In this document: one piece after another, positions 17,564-25,122 of the stretch
Layout: every line of letters begins with the position of its first letter
Position numbering within the stretch: position 1 is the first letter of the stretch
From: JAGVJT01 sp964513205
Lineage (GTDB): Bacteria > Pseudomonadota > Gammaproteobacteria > Legionellales > Legionellaceae
Assembly: GCA_964513205.1 (NCBI GenBank)
Contig: CAZELP010000002.1
Location: forward strand, 90,214-154,213
Direction of reading: 5' to 3'
DNA: 64,000 nt
Notes under the pieces: generated by a model
What the model saw: the letters and a program-made list of their open reading frames with translations, nothing else
Databases searched by the model: none
What the model was told of the DNA's origin: nothing
Program-made: the position numbers and the translations under genes

Positions 17564-18836
17564 GTGAACCACCCGTTTGTGGAGAAAAAGAAGGATGAGG
17601 AGGTGTTTTTTCTACAATCCAATCTCCTTGTGGTGAAATATGTATGCCTTTTTCTCCGATGACCAATGCCGTTGTGGTCGTGTGTTGTATCGTACTTGTT
17701 TTAGATTGAATGACAGAAACATTTTCTGGTAAAACAATAGAGCTTTTAGTCAATACACCTTTTCCTTGCTCATATTGATTGATGACTTTTCCCTCGCTTA
17801 AAAGATGAATATTGAGTTGTGAAAAAGATTGTTGAACCGTGTGCCAGTTTTTATAGTGGACATGTTCTTTCGAGAAAAGTTGAAATGCTTCGACACAGAT
17901 CAAAACACCTCCAGGTACGACAAAAATAGGTGATTTATTCAGAAGGAAAAGGCCTTTTTCAATTTTGCTTTGCAGCCATTTGAGAAACTCTAATCCGGCA
18001 GTTAATTCTTTTTCAACCGAATGTTCGGTTGCGGCAGGGTCAACAAAAGTGGAAATTCCGATATTGGCACGCTTGGGATGAATTGTTTTCATTGAGATTC
18101 GTTGCAACTCCTCTTGGATGACGATTGCATCTGCCCTATCCAAGATTGCACCAAGAGCTCTAGCACCTTCTTCATCTTCGTCAAGAAGAGCAAGCCATAT
18201 CGAAAAAATATCTTTGTTTTCTGCCAAGAAAAATAAGCTTTTTTCTGGCATCAGTTTGTATGCCATTAGAAGGGTTAGACGTTGAGCGGTGCGTGGTGTT
18301 TCATGGGTGGAAAATTCATAACTATAATGATGATGAGGCTGTCCTATCGTTTCGAACAAGGGCTCCCAAGTTTTCAAATACTGGCCTTTGATGCCGTAAC
18401 GATGAATCCGATATTCGACACATAGTGCGCCAATTGTTCGTAAAAGACTGGCTGAAAAAAGTGCGTACCACCAGCGTTTTTGATCGTCAGATAAACGACT
18501 TGATGGAGGCGGAAGAATGTATTCGCGTAACAATTTGGTTGCGGCTTGTGTGCGAGATAATGCGCGGTCTAGAAGTCCACCTGGATTAGAAAAATATAAA
18601 TCTCCTCCAGGAATGCGTTGATATGTGTAGGCGACTTCATGGATAAGTGACGTCGCAAGGCTATCATATTCGATTTGTTCGAATTGACTGGTTTTTTCAA
18701 TCGCGTTGAGCCATTGTTGTCGTCTAGAGTCGGCCAAAAGTTGTTCTGCTGACAAAATAGAAGTCAATTGATTCAGTGGTTTGATTCCTGAGGGTACAGA
18801 AGGTTTGGGGCGATGAAACACACTATCCTCCTTCAA
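17553..18836 (-). CDS. TraI_2 (MOBH relaxase-like) domain protein with degenerate HD motif
   Basis: The 427-residue protein resembles the N-terminal part of MOBH conjugative relaxases. Residues about 70-165 match the TraI_2 domain (NPGGLLDRAL, then YILPPPSSR, then WWYALFSASLLRTIG). Residues about 283-345 match the C-terminal TraI_2_C domain (FLKWLQSKIEKGLFLLNKSP). In active MOBH proteins the first motif reads GGLLDH and the second LLHD(I/L)GK. Here His becomes Arg91, the HD pair becomes Arg133-Thr134, and the GK becomes GA, so metal chemistry is probably lost. No helicase part follows, and no conjugation gene is near. It overlaps rsmA by 14 bp and apaH by 11 bp, placing it firmly inside a housekeeping operon. 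The function is unknown; it may bind nucleic acid or nucleotides. Confidence 0.72.
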   Translation of the reverse strand: MKEDSVFHRPKPSVPSGIKPLNQLTSILSAEQLLADSRRQQWLNAIEKTSQFEQIEYDSLATSLIHEVAYTYQRIPGGDLYFSNPGGLLDRALSRTQAATKLLREYILPPPSSRLSDDQKRWWYALFSASLLRTIGALCVEYRIHRYGIKGQYLKTWEPLFETIGQPHHHYSYEFSTHETPRTAQRLTLLMAYKLMPEKSLFFLAENKDIFSIWLALLDEDEEGARALGAILDRADAIVIQEELQRISMKTIHPKRANIGISTFVDPAATEHSVEKELTAGLEFLKWLQSKIEKGLFLLNKSPIFVVPGGVLICVEAFQLFSKEHVHYKNWHTVQQSFSQLNIHLLSEGKVINQYEQGKGVLTKSSIVLPENVSVIQSKTSTIQHTTTTALVIGEKGIHISPQGDWIVEKTPPHPSFSPQTGGSRGK

Positions 18837-19608
18837 TGGTCCTTATCGAATGGTAGTTTGCTATTTTAACATACTCTGCGATAGAAAGATGCTCTGGGCG
18901 TTTTTGTGTATCAATTCCAAGAGCCAGGAGGGCATCGTTTTCAAAAAATGATTTTAGATTGTTGTGCAATGTTTTTCTGCGCATTTGAAATGCTTTAGCC
19001 ACGACCCAAGACAAAATCTCACGATCGACCGAGCCATAAGGAGACGTTTTATAAGGTGTGATTCGAACAATAGCGGAGTCAACTTTCGGTGGAGGAGAAA
19101 ACGCGTTCGGTGGAACAGTAAACAAATACTCCACCTCGCAATCATATTGTAGCATGATGCTCAATCGGCCATAGTCCCGCGTACTTGGTTTTGCAGAAAG
19201 TCTATCCACAACCTCTTTTTGCAACATGAAATGCATATCTTGGATGCTATTTTTGTATTGCAATAAATGCAACAAAAGCGGTGTCGAGATGTTGTAAGGT
19301 AAATTTCCAACCACACGCAAATCAGGTCCATGTGCGCTATAATCAACGGTCAGTGCATCGGCTTCAATTAGCGCCAATCGGTCTCCCCAAGTGGATGTTA
19401 GCTCTTGGACCAAGTCTCGGTCTATCTCAACTGCTTTTAACTTGGGAAGTGTGTGTAAAAGTGGTCGAGTCAAAGCACCCAATCCAGGACCTATCTCGAG
19501 CATGTTGTCCTCTTTTTGAGGAGAGATCGCTGCGATAATGTGATGAATAATATTTTGATCCATCAAAAAGTTTTGCCCAAATCTTTTTCGAGGCCGATGA
19601 TGATGCAA
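18823..19608 (-). CDS. rsmA: 16S rRNA dimethyladenosine transferase RsmA/KsgA
   Basis: RsmA dimethylates two adjacent adenines in the 3' terminal helix of 16S rRNA during small-subunit maturation. The 261-residue protein has the N-terminal RKRFGQNFL motif, the SAM-binding LEIGPGLGALT, an acidic ribose-binding VEIDRDLV, and the catalytic NLPYN. The C-terminal helical domain is complete. The start is TTG 19608, with GGAG nine bases upstream; no ATG is available near the family start. It is the first gene of a minus-strand run of eight genes and is divergent from thiE across 59 bp. Confidence 0.95.
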   Translation of the reverse strand: MHHHRPRKRFGQNFLMDQNIIHHIIAAISPQKEDNMLEIGPGLGALTRPLLHTLPKLKAVEIDRDLVQELTSTWGDRLALIEADALTVDYSAHGPDLRVVGNLPYNISTPLLLHLLQYKNSIQDMHFMLQKEVVDRLSAKPSTRDYGRLSIMLQYDCEVEYLFTVPPNAFSPPPKVDSAIVRITPYKTSPYGSVDREILSWVVAKAFQMRRKTLHNNLKSFFENDALLALGIDTQKRPEHLSIAEYVKIANYHSIRTIEGG

Positions 19609-19634
19609 TTCAATTAACTCCAGAGGTACATTTT

Positions 19635-19643
19635 TGATATACT
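19635..19643 (+). promoter_or_regulatory. Extended -10 promoter candidate for thiE-thiM-thiD
   Basis: TGATATACT matches an extended -10 element (TG-n-TATACT), with no good -35. The start would be near 19650, leaving a leader of under 20 nt before the thiE ATG. That leaves no room for a TPP riboswitch. Confidence 0.45.
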
Positions 19644-19667
19644 AGTCATTTTTTAGAATAATTATAC

Positions 19668-20306
19668 ATGAAATTTGACCTACAATCATTAAAGCTATGT
19701 TTGGTTACACATCGTCAAAATAGACCTTTTTCTGACTATCTTGGTGTGATTTTGGATGCCGTGAGAGGAGGTGTCACATCAGTTCAATTGCGAGAAAAAC
19801 TTGCAAGTGAGTCGGATATACTTGAAATGGCGCGCGTTTTAAAGACACATCTTGATCCATTGGGTGTTCCTTTGATTATCAATGATCACTTGGCGATTGC
19901 AGAAGCGGTTGGTGCGGCGGGTGTTCACCTTGGACAACAGGATTCTTCGTTAGAAGAGGCTCGAGCTTTACTTGGAAATCAGGCTTGTATTGGGTTATCA
20001 ATCGAAACAAACGAAGAGTTGCTCTTGGCAAATCGTTGTGCTCAATTGACTTATGTGGCTGCGAGTGCTGTTTTTCAGAGTCACACTAAACAGGACTGTA
20101 AGACACTTTGGGGGCTCGATGGGTTGCGTGATTTTTGTAAGATTTCTGTGTACCCTGTTGTCGCGATAGGGGGCATTACGATTCAGAATGTGAGTGCAGT
20201 AAAAGATTGTGGTGTTTCAGGAGTTGCAATTGTCGGCGCTATACATGATGCCGAAAGTCCACGAGCAGCAGCTTCTGCTTTTCATGAAATTTGGGAGTTG
20301 AAATGA
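19668..20306 (+). CDS. thiE: Thiamine-phosphate synthase
   Basis: ThiE joins hydroxymethylpyrimidine pyrophosphate and hydroxyethylthiazole phosphate into thiamine phosphate. The 212-residue TIM-barrel protein shows GVTSVQLREK, the phosphate and Mg-binding INDHLAIA and GVHLGQQD, and the C-terminal phosphate loop VAIGGIT followed by GVAIVGAI. It is first in a thiE-thiM-thiD set joined by overlaps, and no de novo genes (thiC, thiG, thiS) are present here. The set therefore suits salvage of thiazole and pyrimidine pieces. No TPP riboswitch precedes it: only 59 bp separate it from rsmA. Confidence 0.94.
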   Translation: MKFDLQSLKLCLVTHRQNRPFSDYLGVILDAVRGGVTSVQLREKLASESDILEMARVLKTHLDPLGVPLIINDHLAIAEAVGAAGVHLGQQDSSLEEARALLGNQACIGLSIETNEELLLANRCAQLTYVAASAVFQSHTKQDCKTLWGLDGLRDFCKISVYPVVAIGGITIQNVSAVKDCGVSGVAIVGAIHDAESPRAAASAFHEIWELK

Positions 20307-21067
20307 ATTTTTTTGCAAATACACTGAAGAAAAAAATTGTTGAAAAAAATCCACTCATTTTGAATTTAACGAATGGTGTTACGACAGACTGGGTTGCCGC
20401 AGGCTTGTTGAGTCTCGGGGCGTCTCCGGTGATGAGTCATGATGTGCAAGAAATAGAAGAATTACTGCATTATGCATCCGCTCTGGTGGTGAATATTGGG
20501 ACTTTGGATGCGGCTTTTCAACATCTGGTCCGATTTGCATGTGATATGGCCGTGAAACACAACAAACCCATTTTACTCGATCCTGTTGGGGCTGGTGCCA
20601 CTGCGTTACGCACGACTTTTGCCACAACTTTATGCTCAAATTATCCCATTCGCATTGTTCGAGGAAATGCGAGTGAAATTGCAGCTTTGTCGGGTCTAAA
20701 AGGACAGACAAAAGGGGTTGACAGTACCGAAAAAAGTCAAGATATGACTGATGCGGCTCGAAACGTTTCTTCAATGTACAACACGGTTGTTGCGATGAGC
20801 GGTGCGGTTGATGTCATTGCCGATGACAAACGTATTTTTGAAATCGCACGTGGAAGTGAGTTGATGCCTCTCGTGGTGGGAAGCGGTTGTTTATTGACTG
20901 CGGTTTTAGCGGCTTTCCATGCCGTTCACGATGATGCGTTTGAAGCGGCTCAATATGGCAGTTATTTCTACGCACTCTGTGGTGAACGCGCAGCAAAAGA
21001 GAGTGCCTTACCGGGTTCATTTCGTGTCGCCATGGTCGATGCGCTTTATCAATATTTAGATGCGTGA
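20303..21067 (+). CDS. thiM: Hydroxyethylthiazole kinase
   Basis: ThiM phosphorylates the thiazole alcohol so that ThiE can use it, a salvage step. The product has 254 residues from ATG 20303, which overlaps the thiE stop (ATGA) and has GGGAG upstream. Family features are LTNGVTTDWVAAGLLSLGASPVMS (start of the fold), LLDPVGAGAT, RGNASEIAAL, and the C-terminal anion-hole GSGCLLTAVLAAF with its conserved cysteine. One variation is LTNGVTTDWVA where many homologues read TN-x-V-x-x-x-x-x-AN. The 3' end overlaps the extended frame of thiD. Confidence 0.93.
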   Translation: MNFFANTLKKKIVEKNPLILNLTNGVTTDWVAAGLLSLGASPVMSHDVQEIEELLHYASALVVNIGTLDAAFQHLVRFACDMAVKHNKPILLDPVGAGATALRTTFATTLCSNYPIRIVRGNASEIAALSGLKGQTKGVDSTEKSQDMTDAARNVSSMYNTVVAMSGAVDVIADDKRIFEIARGSELMPLVVGSGCLLTAVLAAFHAVHDDAFEAAQYGSYFYALCGERAAKESALPGSFRVAMVDALYQYLDA

Positions 21068-21074
21068 GGTCAAT

Positions 21075-21884
21075 ATGCGAGCAAAAATTCCGACGGTAGT
21101 GAGTTTTGCGGGAACGGATCCTTCTGGTGGAGCTGGAGTTCAGGCCGATATTAAAACCATTTCTGCAACAGGCAGCTATGCCGCATGTGTGATCACTGCA
21201 TTAGTGGCTCAAAACACGCAAAAAGTTGATGCCATTCAAGATGTTCCGCCAATTTTTATTCAAGCTCAAATCCAATCTGTTTTCAGCGATTTAGACGTCT
21301 CAGCAATTAAAATCGGTATGCTGGGTAAACGCGAAGTTGTGGATGTGGTCGCGACCGCACTCGACCGCCTGATGCTCAAACATGTGGTGTTCGATCCGGT
21401 TATGGTCGCCAAAAATGGTTCTCCGTTAATTGAGCCGGATGTGATTGACGATCTGAAAAACCGTATTTTTCCTTGTTGTACATTGATCACACCTAATATT
21501 CCTGAGGCAGAGGTTTTATTGGGGGAGCGTATTCAAACTGAACAAGATATGATACGTGCGGCAACACGCTTGGGAGAGATGTTTAACTTGAATGTGCTCG
21601 TGAAAGGGGGGCATTTTGAAAAATCAGAGGCATCTGATGTGCTTTATGTGCGTTCTGAGAAGGTTCACCATTGGTTTCATGCATCGCGAATCGATACGAA
21701 AAACACGCATGGAACAGGATGCACTTTTTCTGCAGCAATTGCCTCTTATTTGGCTCAGGGATTGACTCTGATTCCAGCAATTTCTAAAGCAAAAAATTAT
21801 CTAACTTTAGCGATAGAAGCTGCTTCTCATCAGTCAATTGGAAAAGGCTTTGGCCCAGTCGATCACTTTTATTTTCTCAAATAA
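21075..21884 (+). CDS. thiD: Hydroxymethylpyrimidine / phosphomethylpyrimidine kinase
   Basis: ThiD adds two phosphates to hydroxymethylpyrimidine, giving the ThiE substrate. The 269-residue ribokinase-fold protein has GTDPSGGAGVQADIKT, DPVMVAKNG, TPNIPEAEVL, and the catalytic anion-hole NTHGTGCTFSAAIAS near the C-terminus. ATG 21075 is preferred over the in-frame ATG at 21060 because TGAGG lies five bases before it and it begins just after the thiM stop. With thiE and thiM it completes a salvage route from both thiamine halves. tatC follows after only 2 bp and appears to be transcribed with it. Confidence 0.94.
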   Translation: MRAKIPTVVSFAGTDPSGGAGVQADIKTISATGSYAACVITALVAQNTQKVDAIQDVPPIFIQAQIQSVFSDLDVSAIKIGMLGKREVVDVVATALDRLMLKHVVFDPVMVAKNGSPLIEPDVIDDLKNRIFPCCTLITPNIPEAEVLLGERIQTEQDMIRAATRLGEMFNLNVLVKGGHFEKSEASDVLYVRSEKVHHWFHASRIDTKNTHGTGCTFSAAIASYLAQGLTLIPAISKAKNYLTLAIEAASHQSIGKGFGPVDHFYFLK

Positions 21885-21886
21885 AC

Positions 21887-22579
21887 ATGACTTATTTAGC
21901 TGAAATAAGACGTCGATTACTCGTTTGTTTAGGCGTATATGGCGTCTTATTTTGTTTGTTTTTTTGTATTCAGGAGCGTTTGCTAAATTGGTTATTAATG
22001 CCACTGCTCCTTGTGCTGCCCAAGCAGAATTTTATGTTGGCAACCCAAGTTGCCTCTCCTGTGTTGGCTCCGTTTTATGTGGCTTCTGATGCCGCTCTGT
22101 TGATTAGTTTTCCTATTTTTTTATTTCAATTTTGGCAGTTTTTGAAGCCTGCATTACACAGACAAGAGCGATACATGTTTAAGGCCATAAGCTTGGTTGG
22201 ATTGTTTTTATTTATCAGTGGGTTTTTTTTCTGTTTTTACGCCATACTTCCGTTTCTATTCCAATTATTTTCTAGCATGACGCCCACTCATGTTCGCTAT
22301 TTTCCAGAACTGAGTGCGGTGATTCAATTTTCTCTGAACATGTTGATTTTGTTTGGAGTGGCTTTTCAGTTGCCACTTCTTGTATTTGTGATGGTGCGTT
22401 TCAATTGGGTGTCTTACCAGACCGTACAACAATTACGCCCTTATGTGATTGTATTGGCCTTTGTATTGGGTATGTTACTCACTCCACCCGATGTATTGTC
22501 TCAAATTGTTGTCGCAATCCCCTTGTGGCTGTTGTATGAAACAGGAGTATTTTTTATCTGGATTGCTCGGTTTTATTAG
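21887..22579 (+). CDS. tatC: Sec-independent translocase subunit TatC
   Basis: TatC is the six-helix receptor that recognises twin-arginine signal peptides and builds the translocase with TatA and TatB. The 230-residue protein starts unusually close to the LAEIRRRLL motif (normally H-L-x-E-L-R-x-R-L, 10-20 residues in). It keeps the ATQVASPVLAPF loop, the FQFWQFLKPAL segment and the GMLLTPPDVLSQ motif. It lacks the charged C-terminal tail of E. coli TatC. It follows thiD by 2 bp and has no visible ribosome-binding sequence, so it probably depends on coupling. tatA and tatB lie on the opposite strand, and the tatC 3' end overlaps tatB by 26 bp. Confidence 0.93.
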   Translation: MTYLAEIRRRLLVCLGVYGVLFCLFFCIQERLLNWLLMPLLLVLPKQNFMLATQVASPVLAPFYVASDAALLISFPIFLFQFWQFLKPALHRQERYMFKAISLVGLFLFISGFFFCFYAILPFLFQLFSSMTPTHVRYFPELSAVIQFSLNMLILFGVAFQLPLLVFVMVRFNWVSYQTVQQLRPYVIVLAFVLGMLLTPPDVLSQIVVAIPLWLLYETGVFFIWIARFY

Positions 22580-22808
22580 AAGTTGCTGATTTTTCAGCAG
22601 ATTGATAAATTTTATCCACTTGATTTGCTCTTTCTTGGTTTACCTCAAGCTCATAAATTTGAATGTGATTCTTACAAAATTCATATAATGTTTCTTTGAT
22701 ATTTTGGCAGGTGCGTATCACTTTGGCTAAATGATAAAGAACCATGGGCCATTTGGAAGGAGGGAGTACCACAAGCGCGACAACAACGATGAGTAGCATC
22801 TCACTCAT
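22554..22808 (-). CDS. tatB: Sec-independent translocase subunit TatB
   Basis: TatB works with TatC in the twin-arginine receptor complex. The 84-residue product is short for TatB. It has the single N-terminal membrane helix (MLLIVVVALVVLPPSKWP) with the family's L-P hinge, then an amphipathic helix and a charged tail. It starts inside the tatA stop region (8-bp overlap), which supports the tatA-tatB assignment. Its last 26 bp are antisense to the tatC end. The amphipathic part contains two cysteines (RTCQNIKET, YEFCKNH), which is not typical. It could be read as a second TatA, but the LPPSKWP hinge and position favour TatB. Confidence 0.8.
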   Translation of the reverse strand: MSEMLLIVVVALVVLPPSKWPMVLYHLAKVIRTCQNIKETLYEFCKNHIQIYELEVNQERANQVDKIYQSAEKSATSNKTEQSR

Positions 22809-22959
22809 GCTTTTCTTCGCTTGACAATGCGGCTTTGAATTGCTTGATGGCGGTTCCTAAATCGTGTCCTATATTTTTGAGTTTACCTGCGCCGAAAAGT
22901 GCGACGATTATAAAGAGAATCAAGAGCAACGACATTGGACTAATTCCACTTAACCCCAT
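22801..22959 (-). CDS. tatA: Sec-independent translocase subunit TatA
   Basis: This 52-residue protein is easily missed because of its size. The start is ATG 22959, with GAGG about eight bases upstream. It reads MGLSGISPMSLLLILFIIVALF, then the hinge GAGKLKNIGHDLG and an amphipathic helix IKQFKAALSSEEK. The S-P-x-x-L-L-L-I-L hydrophobic helix followed by FG-x-x-KL-x-x-(I/L)G-x-D-(L/I)G is the TatA signature. TatA oligomers form the translocation pore for folded proteins. It lies between ubiB (stop at 22968, so 8 bp apart) and tatB (8-bp overlap), extending the ubi operon into tat. Confidence 0.92.
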   Translation of the reverse strand: MGLSGISPMSLLLILFIIVALFGAGKLKNIGHDLGTAIKQFKAALSSEEKHE

Positions 22960-22967
22960 GATGAACC

Positions 22968-24518
22968 TCAGCTAAAATAATGAACGAATAGTATACACAA
23001 AAGCACGCCACTTGATAACCCAATGAGGAATGTTTTTGCTTTTTGATATTTTTTAGAACGAACAATGGATTGCTCTAGTTCGCGATGTTGTAATTCTTTT
23101 TGAAGCTCCAGCACGTCATGGCATAAGCGAGGAAGGTTTGGTAATTGTTCTACATAAAAAGGGATGTTGTTTCTAATTTGCGTAAAAAAGGCTTTTGGAC
23201 CTGCTTGTGCTCGAACCCATTTTTCTAGAAATGGTTTTGCGGTATTCCATAAATTAAGCTCAGGATCAAGTTGTCGGCCTAATCCTTCTACCGCAAGTAG
23301 TGTTTTTTGTAGCAGCACCAATTCTGGTTGAACTTCCATATGAAATCGTCTTGCAACTTGAAAGAGCTTCAGTACAATGGCGGCAAAAGAAATGTCTTTG
23401 AGCGGTTTTTCGAAAATAGGCTCACAGACCGTACGAATTGCACTTTCAAATTCATCGATACGAGTATGACGTTCAACCCAAGCTGATTCGATGTGAAGCT
23501 CTGCAACACGACGATAATCTCGTCTAAAAAAGGCCAGTAAATTTTCGGCCAAATAGCGTTTGTCTTTTTCGCTTAATGACCCCATGATGCCAAAGTCAAC
23601 ACAAAGATATTTCGGATTATCTGGATGAGCGGGAGAGACGAATATATTGCCTGGATGCATATCTGCATGAAAAAAACAGTCTCTGAATACCTGCGTAAAG
23701 AAAATAGTAACGCCACGTTCTGCCAGTTTTTTAAGATTAATTCCGGCTTTTCTGAGTGCATCGATATCCGTAACAGGAATACCGTTTAAGCGCTCCAATA
23801 CCAATACATTTTGACGCACGTGATCCCAATAAATTGTGGGCACATGCAGAAGAGAAGAGTCTTTAAAATTACGTTTGAGCTGACTGGCATTTGCCGCCTC
23901 TCTCTGGAGATCGAGTTCGTGTAGTAATGTTTGTTTGAACTCAAGCACAATGGCTTTGGGTTTAAATCGTCTCAGGCCTTTCCAATGCCGCTCTGCAAAA
24001 CTGGCAATTGTCAGCAGTAACGAAATGTCTTTGTGAATAATTTTTTCAATATCGGGTCTTAGTATTTTAACCACAACTTCTTCACCGGTATGAAGCGTTG
24101 CCGCGTGTACCTGAGCCATTGACGCAGAAGCAAGTGGATTGATATCAAAATGTTTAAAGCGCTCGAATGCAGATTCTTGGAAAGTTTTTTCAAGAATCGA
24201 GAGAGCCAAATCACTGGAAAAAGGTTTGACATGATCTTGGAGTTTTGCCAATTCATTGGCAATATCTTCCGGTAAAATATCGGGCCTTGTTGACAGTGCC
24301 TGGCCAAATTTGACAAAAATTGGTCCCAATTCTTCTAACGATAAACGCAATGCTTCGCCGCGAGGCATGTCTCTTCGAAACCAATTCCAGGGGTTGAAAT
24401 AAACAATGAATCGAAGTGGTGCAAATAAATGCAGCGCGACAATGAGATGATCCAAGCCATATTTGGCCAAAACAAAATTAATCTTTAGTAGTCGAAGAGT
24501 TTTCGTTATTTTTTTCAT
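22968..24518 (-). CDS. ubiB: UbiB, ABC1/ADCK atypical kinase-like protein
   Basis: UbiB is an atypical protein-kinase-like ATPase needed for ubiquinone synthesis, thought to help extract membrane-bound intermediates for the Ubi complex. The 516-residue product has the family KxGQ motif (IFVKFGQALSTRPDILP), the A-rich nucleotide loop ASASMAQVHAA, DCFFHADMHPGNIFV (catalytic loop) and VDFGIMG. One or two C-terminal membrane helices follow (FLIGLSSGVLLCILFV). It is third in ubiE-ubiJ-ubiB, overlapping ubiJ by 41 bp, and is followed by tatA. The E. coli order is ubiE-ubiJ-ubiB-tatABC; here tatC has been separated and inverted. Confidence 0.95.
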   Translation of the reverse strand: MKKITKTLRLLKINFVLAKYGLDHLIVALHLFAPLRFIVYFNPWNWFRRDMPRGEALRLSLEELGPIFVKFGQALSTRPDILPEDIANELAKLQDHVKPFSSDLALSILEKTFQESAFERFKHFDINPLASASMAQVHAATLHTGEEVVVKILRPDIEKIIHKDISLLLTIASFAERHWKGLRRFKPKAIVLEFKQTLLHELDLQREAANASQLKRNFKDSSLLHVPTIYWDHVRQNVLVLERLNGIPVTDIDALRKAGINLKKLAERGVTIFFTQVFRDCFFHADMHPGNIFVSPAHPDNPKYLCVDFGIMGSLSEKDKRYLAENLLAFFRRDYRRVAELHIESAWVERHTRIDEFESAIRTVCEPIFEKPLKDISFAAIVLKLFQVARRFHMEVQPELVLLQKTLLAVEGLGRQLDPELNLWNTAKPFLEKWVRAQAGPKAFFTQIRNNIPFYVEQLPNLPRLCHDVLELQKELQHRELEQSIVRSKKYQKAKTFLIGLSSGVLLCILFVHYFS

Positions 24519-25122
24519 GATGTCTCAGGTAGTGATGGAGATGCGCTTCTAAACGTTCGACTTTGAGTGACAGTTCATCCACATCATTCATAAAGTCGGA
24601 AACTTCTTCTGGGCTTGGAGAACATCTCGTTTCTTCTTGAATATATTCTTGAACTTGGCGTGTCAGTGAGGCATGTACTTGCTTTTTCATCTTTAAGCCG
24701 ATACGAGCGAAGTTTCCTACCTGATGTGCGACGACGTCTCCTGTAAATTGCGCCAAGTATCCCTCCCAATCGATTTCAATGCGATCAAATAACTGTTTGA
24801 CCTCTTGTCCAACCAACATGTCACCCGTGATGACAATTTGATTGTTGAAAAGAGAGCGCACTTTAGATGCAGGTAACAAACTTAAGCGAATAAGACCAAT
24901 GGGTGTACTTTGAATGATTGTATCTACTTTCTGTGCCGTTAAATCAAGGAAAATTTGATTTTCTTTAAAACACATATAGAAAGAAACACGCAGTGGCAAA
25001 ATCATAATTTGAACAACTTTGCCGTTCAGTTTGGCCAATTTTTGAGGAAGAAGCGGATCGAGTGACAACGCTTTTTGGATGGCTTTTTCGAGTAATCCCA
25101 GTGAATATGCTTGAATCGTCAT
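24478..25122 (-). CDS. ubiJ: Ubiquinone biosynthesis accessory factor UbiJ
   Basis: UbiJ, with UbiK, assembles and supplies lipid substrate to the soluble Ubi hydroxylase/methylase complex. The 214-residue protein has an N-terminal SCP2 sterol-carrier-like domain (about residues 15-110, with TPIGLIRLSLLP) and a C-terminal alpha-helical part with NDVDELSLKVERLEAHLHH, a likely coiled coil. The position between ubiE and ubiB is conserved across gammaproteobacteria and is the main support for the name. The start overlaps the ubiE stop by one base (TAATG). The 41-bp overlap with ubiB is long for this genome but both frames are family-consistent. Confidence 0.88.
   Translation of the reverse strand: MTIQAYSLGLLEKAIQKALSLDPLLPQKLAKLNGKVVQIMILPLRVSFYMCFKENQIFLDLTAQKVDTIIQSTPIGLIRLSLLPASKVRSLFNNQIVITGDMLVGQEVKQLFDRIEIDWEGYLAQFTGDVVAHQVGNFARIGLKMKKQVHASLTRQVQEYIQEETRCSPSPEEVSDFMNDVDELSLKVERLEAHLHHYLRHHEKNNENSSTTKD

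Noticed and set aside
19609..19667. TPP riboswitch before thiE
   Set aside because: Only 59 bp are available and neither the CTGAGA-like nor the other conserved thi-box elements were seen.
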